Positions 8,949 to 17,000 of a DNA stretch of 64,000 nucleotides are shown here, piece by piece. The notes under the pieces are model-generated. The model made no database searches. It saw only the letters and a list, made by a program, of their open reading frames with translations, and had not been told where the DNA came from. The stretch comes from Betaproteobacteria bacterium (GTDB lineage Bacteria; Pseudomonadota; Gammaproteobacteria; Burkholderiales; SG8-39). The stretch lies in NCBI GenBank assembly GCA_016195915.1, contig JACPYS010000011.1, positions 62,001 to 126,000 on the forward strand, given 5' to 3'. Position 1 is the first letter of the stretch, and the number at the start of each line of letters is the position of its first letter. The translations under genes were made by a program, and so were the position numbers.

Positions 8949-8977
8949 ACTCTAATTAGCTCCCAACAGCAGGTCAA
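8949..8977 (-). promoter_or_regulatory. Putative sigma-70 promoter of the livGFHM-hyuB block
   Basis: Read on the minus strand, TTGACC (8977-8972) and TAGAGT (8954-8949) are separated by 17 bases. The -35 is close to consensus; the -10 is weaker. The 120-bp gap it occupies is the largest in the surrounding run, consistent with a separate transcription start. Confidence 0.4.
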
Positions 8978-8998
8978 GCGAGAACTGGACGGCACCAA

Positions 8999-9190
8999 TC
9001 AGCTACTGCTGCCGTAGTCCAAATCGGGGCGCAACGAAACCGGCTCCCCGAGATTCCACAGCGCCCAATGGAGCTCCATGTCGGCATTGCGCAGGATCGC
9101 CTCGATTTGCGGCGAGTCGCATCCGCTCATCGCAGCAATCACGAGTTTGCGCGCCTGCCAGATCGTGGCGATGCGGTCTTCGGTTTCCAT
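8999..9190 (-). CDS. Small conserved-looking protein of unknown function (63 aa)
   Basis: The frame opens with TTG at 9205, but AGGAGG lies exactly 6 bases before the ATG at 9190, so translation should begin METEDRIATIWQ. The product is mostly helical and acidic, with one cysteine (SGCDSPQIEAIL) and a WALWNLGEP segment. No family is recognised. It begins 11 bp after the CoA-ligase stop and has the best ribosome site in the cluster, so it is probably expressed. A small partner of the ligase or of a diiron enzyme is possible but unproven. Confidence 0.6.
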   Translation of the reverse strand: METEDRIATIWQARKLVIAAMSGCDSPQIEAILRNADMELHWALWNLGEPVSLRPDLDYGSSS

Positions 9191-9201
9191 GGCCGGCCTC
9201 C

Positions 9202-10590
9202 TCAACGGTCCAGCGTCCGGCGAAACTCTTTCGGTCGCTGGTCGACGATGCGTTTGGTCTTGAGTTCATACCTCGGGAGGCTGCCTGGTTCCACCGGCTT
9301 GACCTCGAGGCGCACATGCAGCGCCTTGTGAATCCTCTCGGCCGCGTCCCGTGCGGCTTCTTCCCATAGCGCGCGATCGCCGGCGATGGTCTTTTCCGGT
9401 TCGAACCGCACGGTCATGACGTCGTTGTCGCCCTCGCGCGTGAACACCAGTTCGTAGTGCATGCTGACACCGGGAACTTCCGCGAGCAGGTTTTCAACCG
9501 CTGTCTGGTACACGTTGGTGCCGCGCACCGTGACCATGAAATCGGTCCGGCCGAGGACCGAGCCTTCGAACTTCGCCCAGGTCCGCCCGCAGCTGCAGGT
9601 GGAGCGGCGGCGCACCAGGTCGTGCGTGCGGTAATTGAGGAGCGGTTGCGCGGAATTGGCGTAGCTCGTCAGGATGTTCTCGCCGATCTCCCCCTCCGCG
9701 ATCTCCTTGCCGGTCGCCGGGTCGATCTGCCAGGAGTAGACACTCATCTCGTCGACGTGCACGCCGTCGCCGTTCGGGCATCCGGGAGCGAACGCGGAAA
9801 GTTCTGCGATGCCAAGCAGCTCGCCCGCCTTGGCGCCCCACGCCCGCTCGATCTGATTGCGCATCGCCGGCAACGCGGTGGGACCGGGTTCCCCGGCGTG
9901 GTAGGTGAAGCGGATCGACGATTTGGCAAGGTCGACGCCCATGTCCGCGGCGACTGACGCCATGCGAAGGGCAAAGGTGGGTGTCGAGATCAACACCGTC
10001 GGTTTGAGTCTGAGGATCGCCTCGATGTGGCCTTTCGTGTCGAGTCCGCCGCCGGAGATGACGCGGCAGCCGAGCCTGCGCGCGCCCCAATACGCGCTCC
10101 AGAATCCGGCAAAATTCCCCCAGCCGAACGCGAAATAAAAGCTGTCGCCGGGCCGGATCCCGAGTCCCCAGTAGCCGTACACCCACGACTCGCCGTAGCG
10201 CACGGTGTCGAGCATGGAAAAGGGGATTCCCAGGGGTATGCCGGTCGTCCCGGAAGTCTCGCTGTGATGGGTGATGAACTCCTGAGGCAGAGCCAGCGTC
10301 GGCCCGTAGGGAGGCTGCTCCTTCTGCAGGTGAATGAATTCGCTCTTGTCGGTGAGCGGGACTTTGCGCCGGAAGTCCTCCAGCGAACGGATGTCCGCGG
10401 GCTTCAATCCGGCGGTGTCGAATTTCCCGCGGTAGAAGGGACTGGAGTCGTAGGCGTACTGGACCAGCGCCCGCAACCGGTGCAGGTGCAGCGCGTCCAG
10501 CTTCGCGCGCGGCATGGTCTCGCTGGCCTGGTTCCAGAAACGGCTCTCGCGTGCTTTCGAACCCAGGACCGACAACTGAACGGACGCCAT
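9202..10590 (-). CDS. Phenylacetate-CoA ligase-like AMP-forming enzyme (PaaK family)
   Basis: A 462-aa adenylate-forming enzyme. The P-loop-like motif is SETSGTTGIPLG (residues 110-121). The N-terminus (LVQYAYDSSPFYRGKF) and C-terminus (FMVTVRGTNVYQTAVENLLAEVPGVSMHYE, read as separate segments) match the PaaK family rather than the larger ANL ligases. Family members make aryl-CoA thioesters from aryl acids, ATP and CoA. The ATG at 10590 follows GGAGGATTCGCA; the longer frame start is rejected. A cysteine-rich stretch (RRRSTCSCGRTW) near residue 340 may bind a metal, as in some PaaK relatives. It probably activates the substrate brought in by the Liv systems. Confidence 0.85.
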   Translation of the reverse strand: MASVQLSVLGSKARESRFWNQASETMPRAKLDALHLHRLRALVQYAYDSSPFYRGKFDTAGLKPADIRSLEDFRRKVPLTDKSEFIHLQKEQPPYGPTLALPQEFITHHSETSGTTGIPLGIPFSMLDTVRYGESWVYGYWGLGIRPGDSFYFAFGWGNFAGFWSAYWGARRLGCRVISGGGLDTKGHIEAILRLKPTVLISTPTFALRMASVAADMGVDLAKSSIRFTYHAGEPGPTALPAMRNQIERAWGAKAGELLGIAELSAFAPGCPNGDGVHVDEMSVYSWQIDPATGKEIAEGEIGENILTSYANSAQPLLNYRTHDLVRRRSTCSCGRTWAKFEGSVLGRTDFMVTVRGTNVYQTAVENLLAEVPGVSMHYELVFTREGDNDVMTVRFEPEKTIAGDRALWEEAARDAAERIHKALHVRLEVKPVEPGSLPRYELKTKRIVDQRPKEFRRTLDR

Positions 10591-10607
10591 TGCGAATCCT
10601 CCTCGAT

Positions 10608-11381
10608 TCAATGAATCAATCTGCCGGTTGCCGCGTCGGGCACTTTCAAGCGGAGCTTTTCGATCTGCGGATCGATGTCCTTGCGCCACATCTGTCGCAA
10701 CTCTTCATTTCCCCAGCGGCGGATGCCGTGAGCGATCGCCAGCTCGCTGAACCTGGACGCCGCGGAGCCGAAGGTATCGAGCGCGTGTGGATACCACTTG
10801 TCGATCGTCTGCTGCGCTTCGGCCGGACCCGCGCGGGCGAGATCCTGGTAGCGCGCGTCGCTCACCAGGTCCTTGATCCGCCGCGCGCCGAAGGAAGCGT
10901 GAAACTTTTCTTCGCCCACCATGGTGGTCATTTCGCGCGCGAGGGGCGCGTAGCTGCAGTCTTCCATGGCGCGCAAGTGGTGACAGGCGACCAGATCCAT
11001 GCAGAAGCAGAAACCGACCACGTCGACCCAGCTTTCCATCGGCACGTTGAACGCCGCAATGGGGTGCTGCCCCATGCGCAGCGTCAGGAGCCTGTCGGCC
11101 ATTTCCTCGCCATCCCTGCCGAACTGGCGCAGCAGGCGGCAGTCGATGAAGCCCTGGTGCGCCTCGTCCGCGGCGATCTGCGCCTGGATGAAGCGGTCCT
11201 CCGCGGTCGGGCCCTGATTGATCCAGCGCTGGTGCTGCTCGACCGAAGCGAACTCGGTGGAGGCGAGGGCGTAGACGATCTTGAGCAGCGTCGAGCGGTA
11301 TTCGTCGGTCATCTGCTCGGGCGTCTCCACCTTGCGCATGCCGGTCAACGAACCCCATTGCACAGAACGCGAAACGCGCAT
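10608..11381 (-). CDS. PaaA/PaaC-type ferritin-like diiron protein 1
   Basis: A 257-aa helical protein resembling the phenylacetate-degradation diiron family. Putative iron ligands are Glu43 or Glu48, the D72-E-A-H75 pair, and the second helix pair E158-K-F-H161. In most relatives the first pair is ExxH; here Asp72 takes that place. In PaaABCDE the PaaA subunit epoxidises an aryl-CoA ring with electrons from PaaE. No PaaB, C, D or E gene is in the window. The ATG at 11381 follows a GGGGGGA ribosome site. It lies 10 bp after a QueG-like gene and 17 bp before the CoA ligase. A catalytic oxygenase and a non-catalytic scaffold like PaaC are both possible. Confidence 0.75.
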   Translation of the reverse strand: MRVSRSVQWGSLTGMRKVETPEQMTDEYRSTLLKIVYALASTEFASVEQHQRWINQGPTAEDRFIQAQIAADEAHQGFIDCRLLRQFGRDGEEMADRLLTLRMGQHPIAAFNVPMESWVDVVGFCFCMDLVACHHLRAMEDCSYAPLAREMTTMVGEEKFHASFGARRIKDLVSDARYQDLARAGPAEAQQTIDKWYPHALDTFGSAASRFSELAIAHGIRRWGNEELRQMWRKDIDPQIEKLRLKVPDAATGRLIH

Positions 11382-11391
11382 GTCTGTCCCC

Positions 11392-12396
11392 CTATTTGAT
11401 TGAACGCGCGAGAACGCGCTCGCCGATCCATCGGCGCTGCGGCCCGTATCCCGGGATGCTTTCGCCGGCCGCTTCGGCCGCGACCATGCCTGCAAGCCTC
11501 TGTTCCTTCGCCGGCGTGTTCTCGGCGATGGAATCGAGCGCGTCCTTGAGCATCGGCTCGTAGTCGGCGCCTACAGGGCAGACGTCTGCGCAGCGCCTGC
11601 AGCCGTTGATTGCTCCGGCGCCGCGCAGGATGCTCTGCCAGAGGTTGAACGTCGCCTCGGAGCGAAGCAGCGCCTTTTTCTTTTCCGGTGAATCGGCGTC
11701 TAGCAGCGCCTCGATCTGATCGGTAAGCTTGGCGAATCCGTAGGGCGAGCGGTAGGTGTCGCAGGTCTCCCAGTCGCGCTCCCAATGTTTCACTGCATCG
11801 CCCGGGCACGTCTTGAGGCAGCGGCCACAGGACGGCCCGAGGCAGAGCGAGCGCTCCATCCTGGCGTCGCATTCGACCTCCACCGAGCACAGCACCGCCG
11901 TCAGGATCACGCGCGGCCCGAATTCCGGCGTGAGCAGTTGCAGGTTGAGACCCAGAGTGCCGAGGCCCGCCTCGACCGCCGCGTGCGGCAGCGACAGAAG
12001 CGTGCCCAGATGTTCGCGCGGATTGCCCCGATACCGCCACGGATCGACGTGCGTGGGCGGAACGATGATCGCGGGGTAGCCCGCGTCTTCAAGCCAGTAC
12101 ACGAGATCGAGCGAAGCCGCCTCGAGCATGGTCAGCGCGAGCTCGTCGTTGTAGTACTTGTGCCTGTCGCCCCAGTCGGTGATGCGTGTGACGCCGGCGG
12201 AAAAACGCTTGGCGAGCACGATCACGCGCCCGCCGTCGAGCTCCGTGATATCGGAGGGGCGCTTCGGGTTCGCGGGATCGGGAGGATGCGCTTCGATTAC
12301 GGCGCCGTCGGCGATGCCAACCAGATCGGCGCCGAGCGCGCGCGCCTTGTCCTTGATCTGCAGAGCGCTCAGGGGTCTTCGGTAGACGTCGAACAT
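11392..12396 (-). CDS. QueG-like double [4Fe-4S] reductase, copy 2
   Basis: A 334-aa protein related to epoxyqueuosine reductase and to the reductive-dehalogenase fold. The conserved core is VEAGLGTLGLNLQLLTPEFG. Two ferredoxin-like cluster motifs follow: C185, C190, C193, C197 (CLGPSCGRCLKTCP) and C266, C269, C273 (CRRCADVCPVG). QueG proteins use cobalamin and two clusters to reduce an epoxide. This paralogue lies in a catabolic cluster, unlike housekeeping queG. The ATG at 12396 falls 1 bp after the upstream paralogue's stop, with GGGGAG before it. The substrate is unknown. Confidence 0.78.
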   Translation of the reverse strand: MFDVYRRPLSALQIKDKARALGADLVGIADGAVIEAHPPDPANPKRPSDITELDGGRVIVLAKRFSAGVTRITDWGDRHKYYNDELALTMLEAASLDLVYWLEDAGYPAIIVPPTHVDPWRYRGNPREHLGTLLSLPHAAVEAGLGTLGLNLQLLTPEFGPRVILTAVLCSVEVECDARMERSLCLGPSCGRCLKTCPGDAVKHWERDWETCDTYRSPYGFAKLTDQIEALLDADSPEKKKALLRSEATFNLWQSILRGAGAINGCRRCADVCPVGADYEPMLKDALDSIAENTPAKEQRLAGMVAAEAAGESIPGYGPQRRWIGERVLARSIK

Positions 12397-12397
12397 T

Positions 12398-13492
12398 TCA
12401 GCGCTCCCCGGGCTCGGTTTCGGCACGCTGCTTCTGCAGCAGCTTGAACGCCTGCATCTGCCTCGCGACGATGCCCTTATAGCCTTCGTCCCCCACCCAG
12501 CGCCGGTTCCATTCCGACAGCCCGGGGAGCTCGCCGCCGTCGCCCCGGTCGTGCGTTGCGCGGTGGTCCTTGTACCGCTTCGCGAGCGCGGCCTTCTCCG
12601 GCGTCTTCTCGGGAATGACCTTCTGGATGTCGGCGAGGTGCGCGTGATAATCGTTTCCCACCGGGCACACCGCGAGGCATCGGGGACAGTCACCGAAGGA
12701 ACCCACGACGCGCAGCAGACCTTGCCAGAAACCGAAGAAATCGCGCGAGCGGAAGACCTCGGACGAGGTTTCGGGTAGCGCGAACAGCCGCTCGAAGATG
12801 CCGAGCATGGTGGCAAAGCCGAATTCCTGCGCCACGGAGGCGCAGCCACGCTTGTCGATGCCCCAATGCAGCACCGCGTCCGCCGGGCAGGAATGCAGGC
12901 AGCGGCTGCAGGATTCGCCGATGCAGACCTGCTCGGTGATGCGCTCATCGGGCTCGAGCTCGAGTTCGGTGAGAATGCCGGTGAGGTAGACGCGCGGCCC
13001 GAATTCGGGCGTGAGGATATTGACCTCGAGCCCGAGCGTACCCAGACCGGCTTCGACGCCTAGGTGCCGCGTCGACAACCGCCCGTAGCTCGCGCGCTTG
13101 TAGCTCCAATCGGTTTCCTGCGCGGCGGTGACCAGCGTCGGGTGTCCGGCACGCTCCAACTCCTCCGACAGGCGATAGGCGACTTTGTCCATCTTCCGCA
13201 TCACCAGCATGTCGAGATACTGCACCGGCGTATTGGTCTTGCAGCGGAACGCGCCGCTGGGAATGCGCTGCGCCACCACGATGACGCTCCTGCAGTACCG
13301 GGAGATGCGTTCCGGCGTTTGCGGCCAGCGCGGATCGGGCGGAAAGGCATTCAGTGTCGCGGCGCTTGCGATGCCGACGAGGTCGGCGCCGAGTTCCTTC
13401 GCCCGGCGCTTTACCCAGGCCGCGTCTGGCGGAGGGCCCGCCGGACGCGCGATGCGTTCGCCGGGGGTGGATGTGTTCGCGGAACTCGTCAT
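12398..13492 (-). CDS. QueG-like double [4Fe-4S] reductase, copy 1
   Basis: A 364-aa tandem paralogue of the downstream gene, with the same core (VEAGLGTLGLEVNILTPEFG) and cysteines C190, C195, C198, C202, then C269, C272, C276. It has an extra N-terminal stretch of about 25 residues (residues 1-25, Pro/Ala-rich) and a different C-terminal tail (GLSEWNRRWVGDEGYKG). The two may act as a heterodimer or on successive intermediates. It starts 12 bp after the TetR gene. Relatives bind cobalamin in the N-terminal half, but I cannot assign the binding residues by eye. Confidence 0.78.
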   Translation of the reverse strand: MTSSANTSTPGERIARPAGPPPDAAWVKRRAKELGADLVGIASAATLNAFPPDPRWPQTPERISRYCRSVIVVAQRIPSGAFRCKTNTPVQYLDMLVMRKMDKVAYRLSEELERAGHPTLVTAAQETDWSYKRASYGRLSTRHLGVEAGLGTLGLEVNILTPEFGPRVYLTGILTELELEPDERITEQVCIGESCSRCLHSCPADAVLHWGIDKRGCASVAQEFGFATMLGIFERLFALPETSSEVFRSRDFFGFWQGLLRVVGSFGDCPRCLAVCPVGNDYHAHLADIQKVIPEKTPEKAALAKRYKDHRATHDRGDGGELPGLSEWNRRWVGDEGYKGIVARQMQAFKLLQKQRAETEPGER

Positions 13493-13504
13493 CGCGCCTC
13501 GCCT

Positions 13505-14206
13505 CTAGTGTCGAACCTTCGCCCTGCGGACAGCTTTCGCTTGCCGCTGCGATGCGGCCGGATTGCGATGCATTTTAGTATCGAACCGCCGCGTCAAGCG
13601 CGGTCGCGCGACACCATGCAGAACCACCGAGCGCAGGGCGCGGACCAGGCTTGGACCGTTCAGCGACGGCGCTCTCCGGTACCACTCCAGAAACGCACCG
13701 TCGTGGTTGGCCATCACGATTGCCGCGAGCTCCCGCACCGGCACGTCGGTGCGGATCTCGCCGGATTTCTGTCCGGACCGGATCAAAGCTTCGATGTACC
13801 TGTGCAACCGCCCGTAGATGCCGGCGATGCACCGGCTGATCCTGTCGCGGCGGTGGCTGAATTCCAGCGACATGAGGATCAACAGGAACACGTCGTCGCG
13901 GCGGCTCACGCCGAGTTTTGCCTGGTTGTGCAGGAAGGCGACGATGCGCTCCACGGCGGACGGCCCGGCCTGCCCGGCCGCCCGGATCGCGTCGTCCACC
14001 ACCACCGTGCGCACGCGCTCGAGCAGCTCCATCAGGACCGAATCCTTGCTGCCGAAATAGAAATACACCGCCCCTTTGCTGAAGCGGGCCGCGGTCGCGA
14101 TCTGATCGAGCGTCGTCGAGCGGTAGCCCTGCGACACGAACAGCCGCAGCGCCACGGCGAGCAGTTTCTCCACGCTGGCGCGCCGCTGCTCAGTTTTCTT
14201 CTTCAT
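13505..14206 (-). CDS. TetR-family transcriptional regulator
   Basis: A 233-aa regulator. The N-terminal DNA-binding domain contains the helix-turn-helix TTLDQIATAARFSKG then AVYFYFGSKDSVL (residues 31-58), the TetR hallmark. The C-terminal helical domain should bind a ligand, probably a CoA ester or acid of the pathway. The start is the ATG at 14206 (MKKKTEQRR); the 21-codon longer frame lies in the Rieske gene. It overlaps the Rieske ferredoxin gene by 17 bp and is followed at 12 bp by a QueG-like gene, so it sits inside the operon it probably controls. The tail is unusually basic. Confidence 0.88.
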   Translation of the reverse strand: MKKKTEQRRASVEKLLAVALRLFVSQGYRSTTLDQIATAARFSKGAVYFYFGSKDSVLMELLERVRTVVVDDAIRAAGQAGPSAVERIVAFLHNQAKLGVSRRDDVFLLILMSLEFSHRRDRISRCIAGIYGRLHRYIEALIRSGQKSGEIRTDVPVRELAAIVMANHDGAFLEWYRRAPSLNGPSLVRALRSVVLHGVARPRLTRRFDTKMHRNPAASQRQAKAVRRAKVRH

Positions 14207-14540
14207 CGGCGGCTTCCCCGCTGCCCGAGACATCGATCTCGATGCCGTCCGCGACCCGGCGCGCCGCAAATGGCTTCAGGTTGCATTGCGGGCGATTGAC
14301 GCGGCTGACGTGCCTTCCGGTCCGGATTTCGAACTCCCAGAAATGCTTCGCGCAGATCAGGACGTCCGCCTGGAGCTCGCCCCGGCTCAACGCGTGCCCT
14401 TCGTGCGGACAGGCGTCGGCGTAAGCGAAGACTTCCCCGTCGGCCACGAGCAGAATCAGATTCAGATTGCCGGCCCTCGCCTTGTTGATCCTGCCCTCGA
14501 GGATTTCCGACGCGTTCGTGACGCACCGCCATTCGGCCAT
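14190..14540 (-). CDS. Rieske [2Fe-2S] ferredoxin
   Basis: A 116-aa soluble Rieske protein. Cluster ligands are Cys44-Pro-His46 (ACPHEGHALS) and Cys63-x2-His66 (CAKHFWEF). The size and the absence of a membrane anchor fit an electron carrier for an oxygenase rather than a bc1 subunit. The acidic tail ends GEAADEEEN. It lies between the hydratases and the regulator and is the most likely electron donor to the diiron proteins here, replacing the missing PaaE. A flavin reductase to reduce it is not in the cluster. Confidence 0.88.
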   Translation of the reverse strand: MAEWRCVTNASEILEGRINKARAGNLNLILLVADGEVFAYADACPHEGHALSRGELQADVLICAKHFWEFEIRTGRHVSRVNRPQCNLKPFAARRVADGIEIDVSGSGEAADEEEN

Positions 14541-14575
14541 TCGTCATCCCCCGGAATTCATCCCGCGCCCCGTGC

Positions 14576-15364
14576 CTAGCGGCCCTTGAACTCGGGTCGC
14601 CGCTTCTCTACGAAGGCTTTCGCGCCCTCCAGGTGATCGTCTGTCTTCTTGAGTATGCTTTGTCCAAGCCGCTCGAGGTTGCGGCCAGTGTCCGGGTCCA
14701 CGTTGGCGCAGCCGTTGAGCACGATTTTCGCCAGGCCGAGCGCGAGCGGCGCCTTGGCCGCGAGTTGCCTTGCCAGGTGCATTGCGTGCGGCATCAGCTC
14801 GGCTGCCGGCAGGACTTCCTCCACGAGGCCCATCGCGAACGCTTGGTGCGCCGTGACCATCTCGCCGGTCATCACCAGGCGCTTGGCCTTCGCGATGCCG
14901 ACGAGCTTGACCAGGCGCGAGCAGCCGCCCGAGCCGGGGATCAGTCCGACATTGGTTTCCGGGAATCCCAGTTTCGCGCCCTCCGAGGCGAGGCGAAAGT
15001 CGCACGACAACGCGAGCTCCAGACCCCCGCCGGCGGCCACGCCGTTGATCGCTGCGATCACCGGAATCTCGATCGCTTCCAGGTCGTCGAAGACGTTGTG
15101 GATATTGCGGGCGATGCGCCGGAAGCTGCGCGTTCCCGCGTCGGCCAGGTCCTGCATCCCGCGCACGTCTTCGCCGGCGGAAAATGCGCGGCCTTCGCCG
15201 GTGATCACCAGGACACGCAGCCGATCGTCCGCCGTCAGATCGCGCACCGCATCGCGCATTTCGTCGCGCATCTTCTGGTTCCAGGAGTTCAGCGTGTCCG
15301 GTCGATTGAGCGTGAGGACTGCAATCGCGCCCTCAGCGTGAAGCTTCAGAAACTCGTGGGCCAT
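14576..15364 (-). CDS. Enoyl-CoA hydratase/isomerase family protein
   Basis: A 262-aa crotonase with both canonical acidic positions: GGGLELALSCD (first Glu) and FPETNVGLIPGSGG (second Glu). The oxyanion-hole segment reads FSAGEDVRGM. True hydratases have this pair, so reversible hydration of an enoyl-CoA is plausible. It starts at the ATG ending at 15364 (MAHEFLKLH), 10 bp after the next crotonase gene, and lies 35 bp before the Rieske gene. It probably handles ring-opening or beta-oxidation intermediates. Confidence 0.88.
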   Translation of the reverse strand: MAHEFLKLHAEGAIAVLTLNRPDTLNSWNQKMRDEMRDAVRDLTADDRLRVLVITGEGRAFSAGEDVRGMQDLADAGTRSFRRIARNIHNVFDDLEAIEIPVIAAINGVAAGGGLELALSCDFRLASEGAKLGFPETNVGLIPGSGGCSRLVKLVGIAKAKRLVMTGEMVTAHQAFAMGLVEEVLPAAELMPHAMHLARQLAAKAPLALGLAKIVLNGCANVDPDTGRNLERLGQSILKKTDDHLEGAKAFVEKRRPEFKGR

Positions 15365-15374
15365 GGGGCGGTGC

Positions 15375-16148
15375 CTACCTGCCTGCAAACCGGGCAGGCC
15401 GTTTTTCCAGGAAAGCCTTCAAACCTTCAGCCACATCCTCCGAGGCGAACAGCTGGTTCTGGTGCGCCCGCTCGATGGCCAGGCCTTCGCTCAAGCCCGC
15501 TTCGAGCCCGAGGTTGACCGAGAGCTTGATGTAGCCCTGCGCCATGCTCGGGCCGGCGGCCAGCTTGCGCGCCCGCTCCATCACCTCGTTCCGGAAACTC
15601 TCCCCCGGGAACACTCGGTCGACGATACCCGCCTGTAGCGCTTCCTGCGGCGGCAGCGTTTCGCCCGTCACCATGAGGTGCAGCGCGCGGCTCTTCGCGA
15701 TCAGTCGCGGCAGCCGTTGCGTGCCGCCCATTCCCGGCGAGAGGCCCAGATTGACTTCGCCCAGCCCGAGACGGTACTTGCCTTCGCTGGCAAAGCGGAA
15801 GTCGCAGGCGAGGGCGATCTCCAGTCCGCCACCGATGCAGTGTCCCGAAATCGCCGCGATGAACAGCTTCGGCGTCCGGGTGATCATGTCCACCGACTCG
15901 TGCGCGACGGTGAGGAAGTTCGCGAAGCCGGCGCGCGCGGCGCCCTGCAGCGTGGAGATGTCAGCGCCGGCGCAGAAGAACTTCGGCAGGGCGCTGCGAA
16001 TCACCGCCAGCCGTATCGCGGGGTCGTCGCGCACGCGCTGCACGGCGTCGATCAGTTCCTTCAGCATTCCCATGTCGTAGGCGTTCGCCGGCGCGCGATT
16101 GAGCGAGATCAGCGCGACGCCGTCTTCAATTGTCAGGTCGATGGCCAT
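15375..16148 (-). CDS. Enoyl-CoA hydratase/isomerase family protein
   Basis: A 257-aa crotonase beginning MAIDLTIEDGVALISLNRAP. Both catalytic-type glutamates are present (GGGLEIALACD and LGLGEVNLGLSPGMGG), and the oxyanion-hole segment is FCAGADIST. It is the second of two adjacent crotonases; paired paralogues often divide hydration and isomerisation or hydrolysis of ring-derived CoA esters. It begins 27 bp after diiron protein 2. Confidence 0.88.
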   Translation of the reverse strand: MAIDLTIEDGVALISLNRAPANAYDMGMLKELIDAVQRVRDDPAIRLAVIRSALPKFFCAGADISTLQGAARAGFANFLTVAHESVDMITRTPKLFIAAISGHCIGGGLEIALACDFRFASEGKYRLGLGEVNLGLSPGMGGTQRLPRLIAKSRALHLMVTGETLPPQEALQAGIVDRVFPGESFRNEVMERARKLAAGPSMAQGYIKLSVNLGLEAGLSEGLAIERAHQNQLFASEDVAEGLKAFLEKRPARFAGR

Positions 16149-16175
16149 TGAAACCTCGGTTTGTCGTGGGTTGTG

Positions 16176-16934
16176 CTAAACAAAGCGCCGGTTGGCGAGG
16201 TGATCGGGCACCTCGAGACCAAGTTTCGCGATCTCGGGAACCGCCTCGGCGATATAGCGCTGACGCAGTTCCTCGTTGGTGTGCATCTTGATTCCCCACT
16301 TGACATACACCGGGGCGTTGCGCGAGCTCGAACGGCCGAACATGTCGAGCGCCGCCGGCCACCACTTCTTCAGCCGCTCCTGCGCGGCGGCCTTGCCCTG
16401 CGGCGTCGCGCAGATTTCCGCCAGGTGCCGGAACCCGGCCTTGGTGTGGAATTCCTCATCCGCCTCGAGTTGCGGCGACACCTGCGCCAGCGGTTCGTAG
16501 GGGCTGCCGGTCCATTCCACGCCAACGTACAGTCCGACGCGATCGATGAGCGCGTGAAACCAGGCCAGATCGATCCAGTCCTCGAGCGGGATGTGGAAGG
16601 CGTATTGCTTGATCGGCAGATCCTGGTTGGGATCGACCCCGAGTCCTTGCAGAAGATCCGCGACGATCTGGCCGTGGGCGACCTCCTGCCGCACGATCTC
16701 CGCTTCGATTTCCATCGCGCGCCCGTGCGGGGCGAACCGCAGTCCGGCATTGGCGATGTTGGCCAGGATCTTCCGGTACTCGGGGTTGCCGTTGTTCTCC
16801 AGGTGCTCGTTGAGCAGCAGCTTGACGAGCATCTGGCGGAACTCCTGGGGCATCGCGGGGTCGTTGCGCTTGAAAGTGCGGCGCTCGGCGGCAGGCGGGG
16901 TTTTCGAGGGCGCGGTTTCTTTGGCACTTGACAT
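16176..16934 (-). CDS. PaaA/PaaC-type ferritin-like diiron protein 2
   Basis: A 252-aa paralogue of the diiron protein at 10.6 kb, with the more usual ligand set: E84-V-A-H87 and E160-E-F-H163, and upstream candidates Glu75, Glu77 or Glu79. After the variable N-terminus (residues 1-25) the sequence is helical throughout. The pair could be equivalent to a catalytic PaaA and a structural PaaC, with this copy more likely to hold a normal diiron site. It starts 66 bp after HyuA and leads the oxygenase/crotonase group. Confidence 0.76.
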   Translation of the reverse strand: MSSAKETAPSKTPPAAERRTFKRNDPAMPQEFRQMLVKLLLNEHLENNGNPEYRKILANIANAGLRFAPHGRAMEIEAEIVRQEVAHGQIVADLLQGLGVDPNQDLPIKQYAFHIPLEDWIDLAWFHALIDRVGLYVGVEWTGSPYEPLAQVSPQLEADEEFHTKAGFRHLAEICATPQGKAAAQERLKKWWPAALDMFGRSSSRNAPVYVKWGIKMHTNEELRQRYIAEAVPEIAKLGLEVPDHLANRRFV

Positions 16935-17000
16935 ACTGGCTGGATAGTATCTTTTGGCTGGACGGACGTCAATGATTACACGAACCGGGAATACTGGCGA

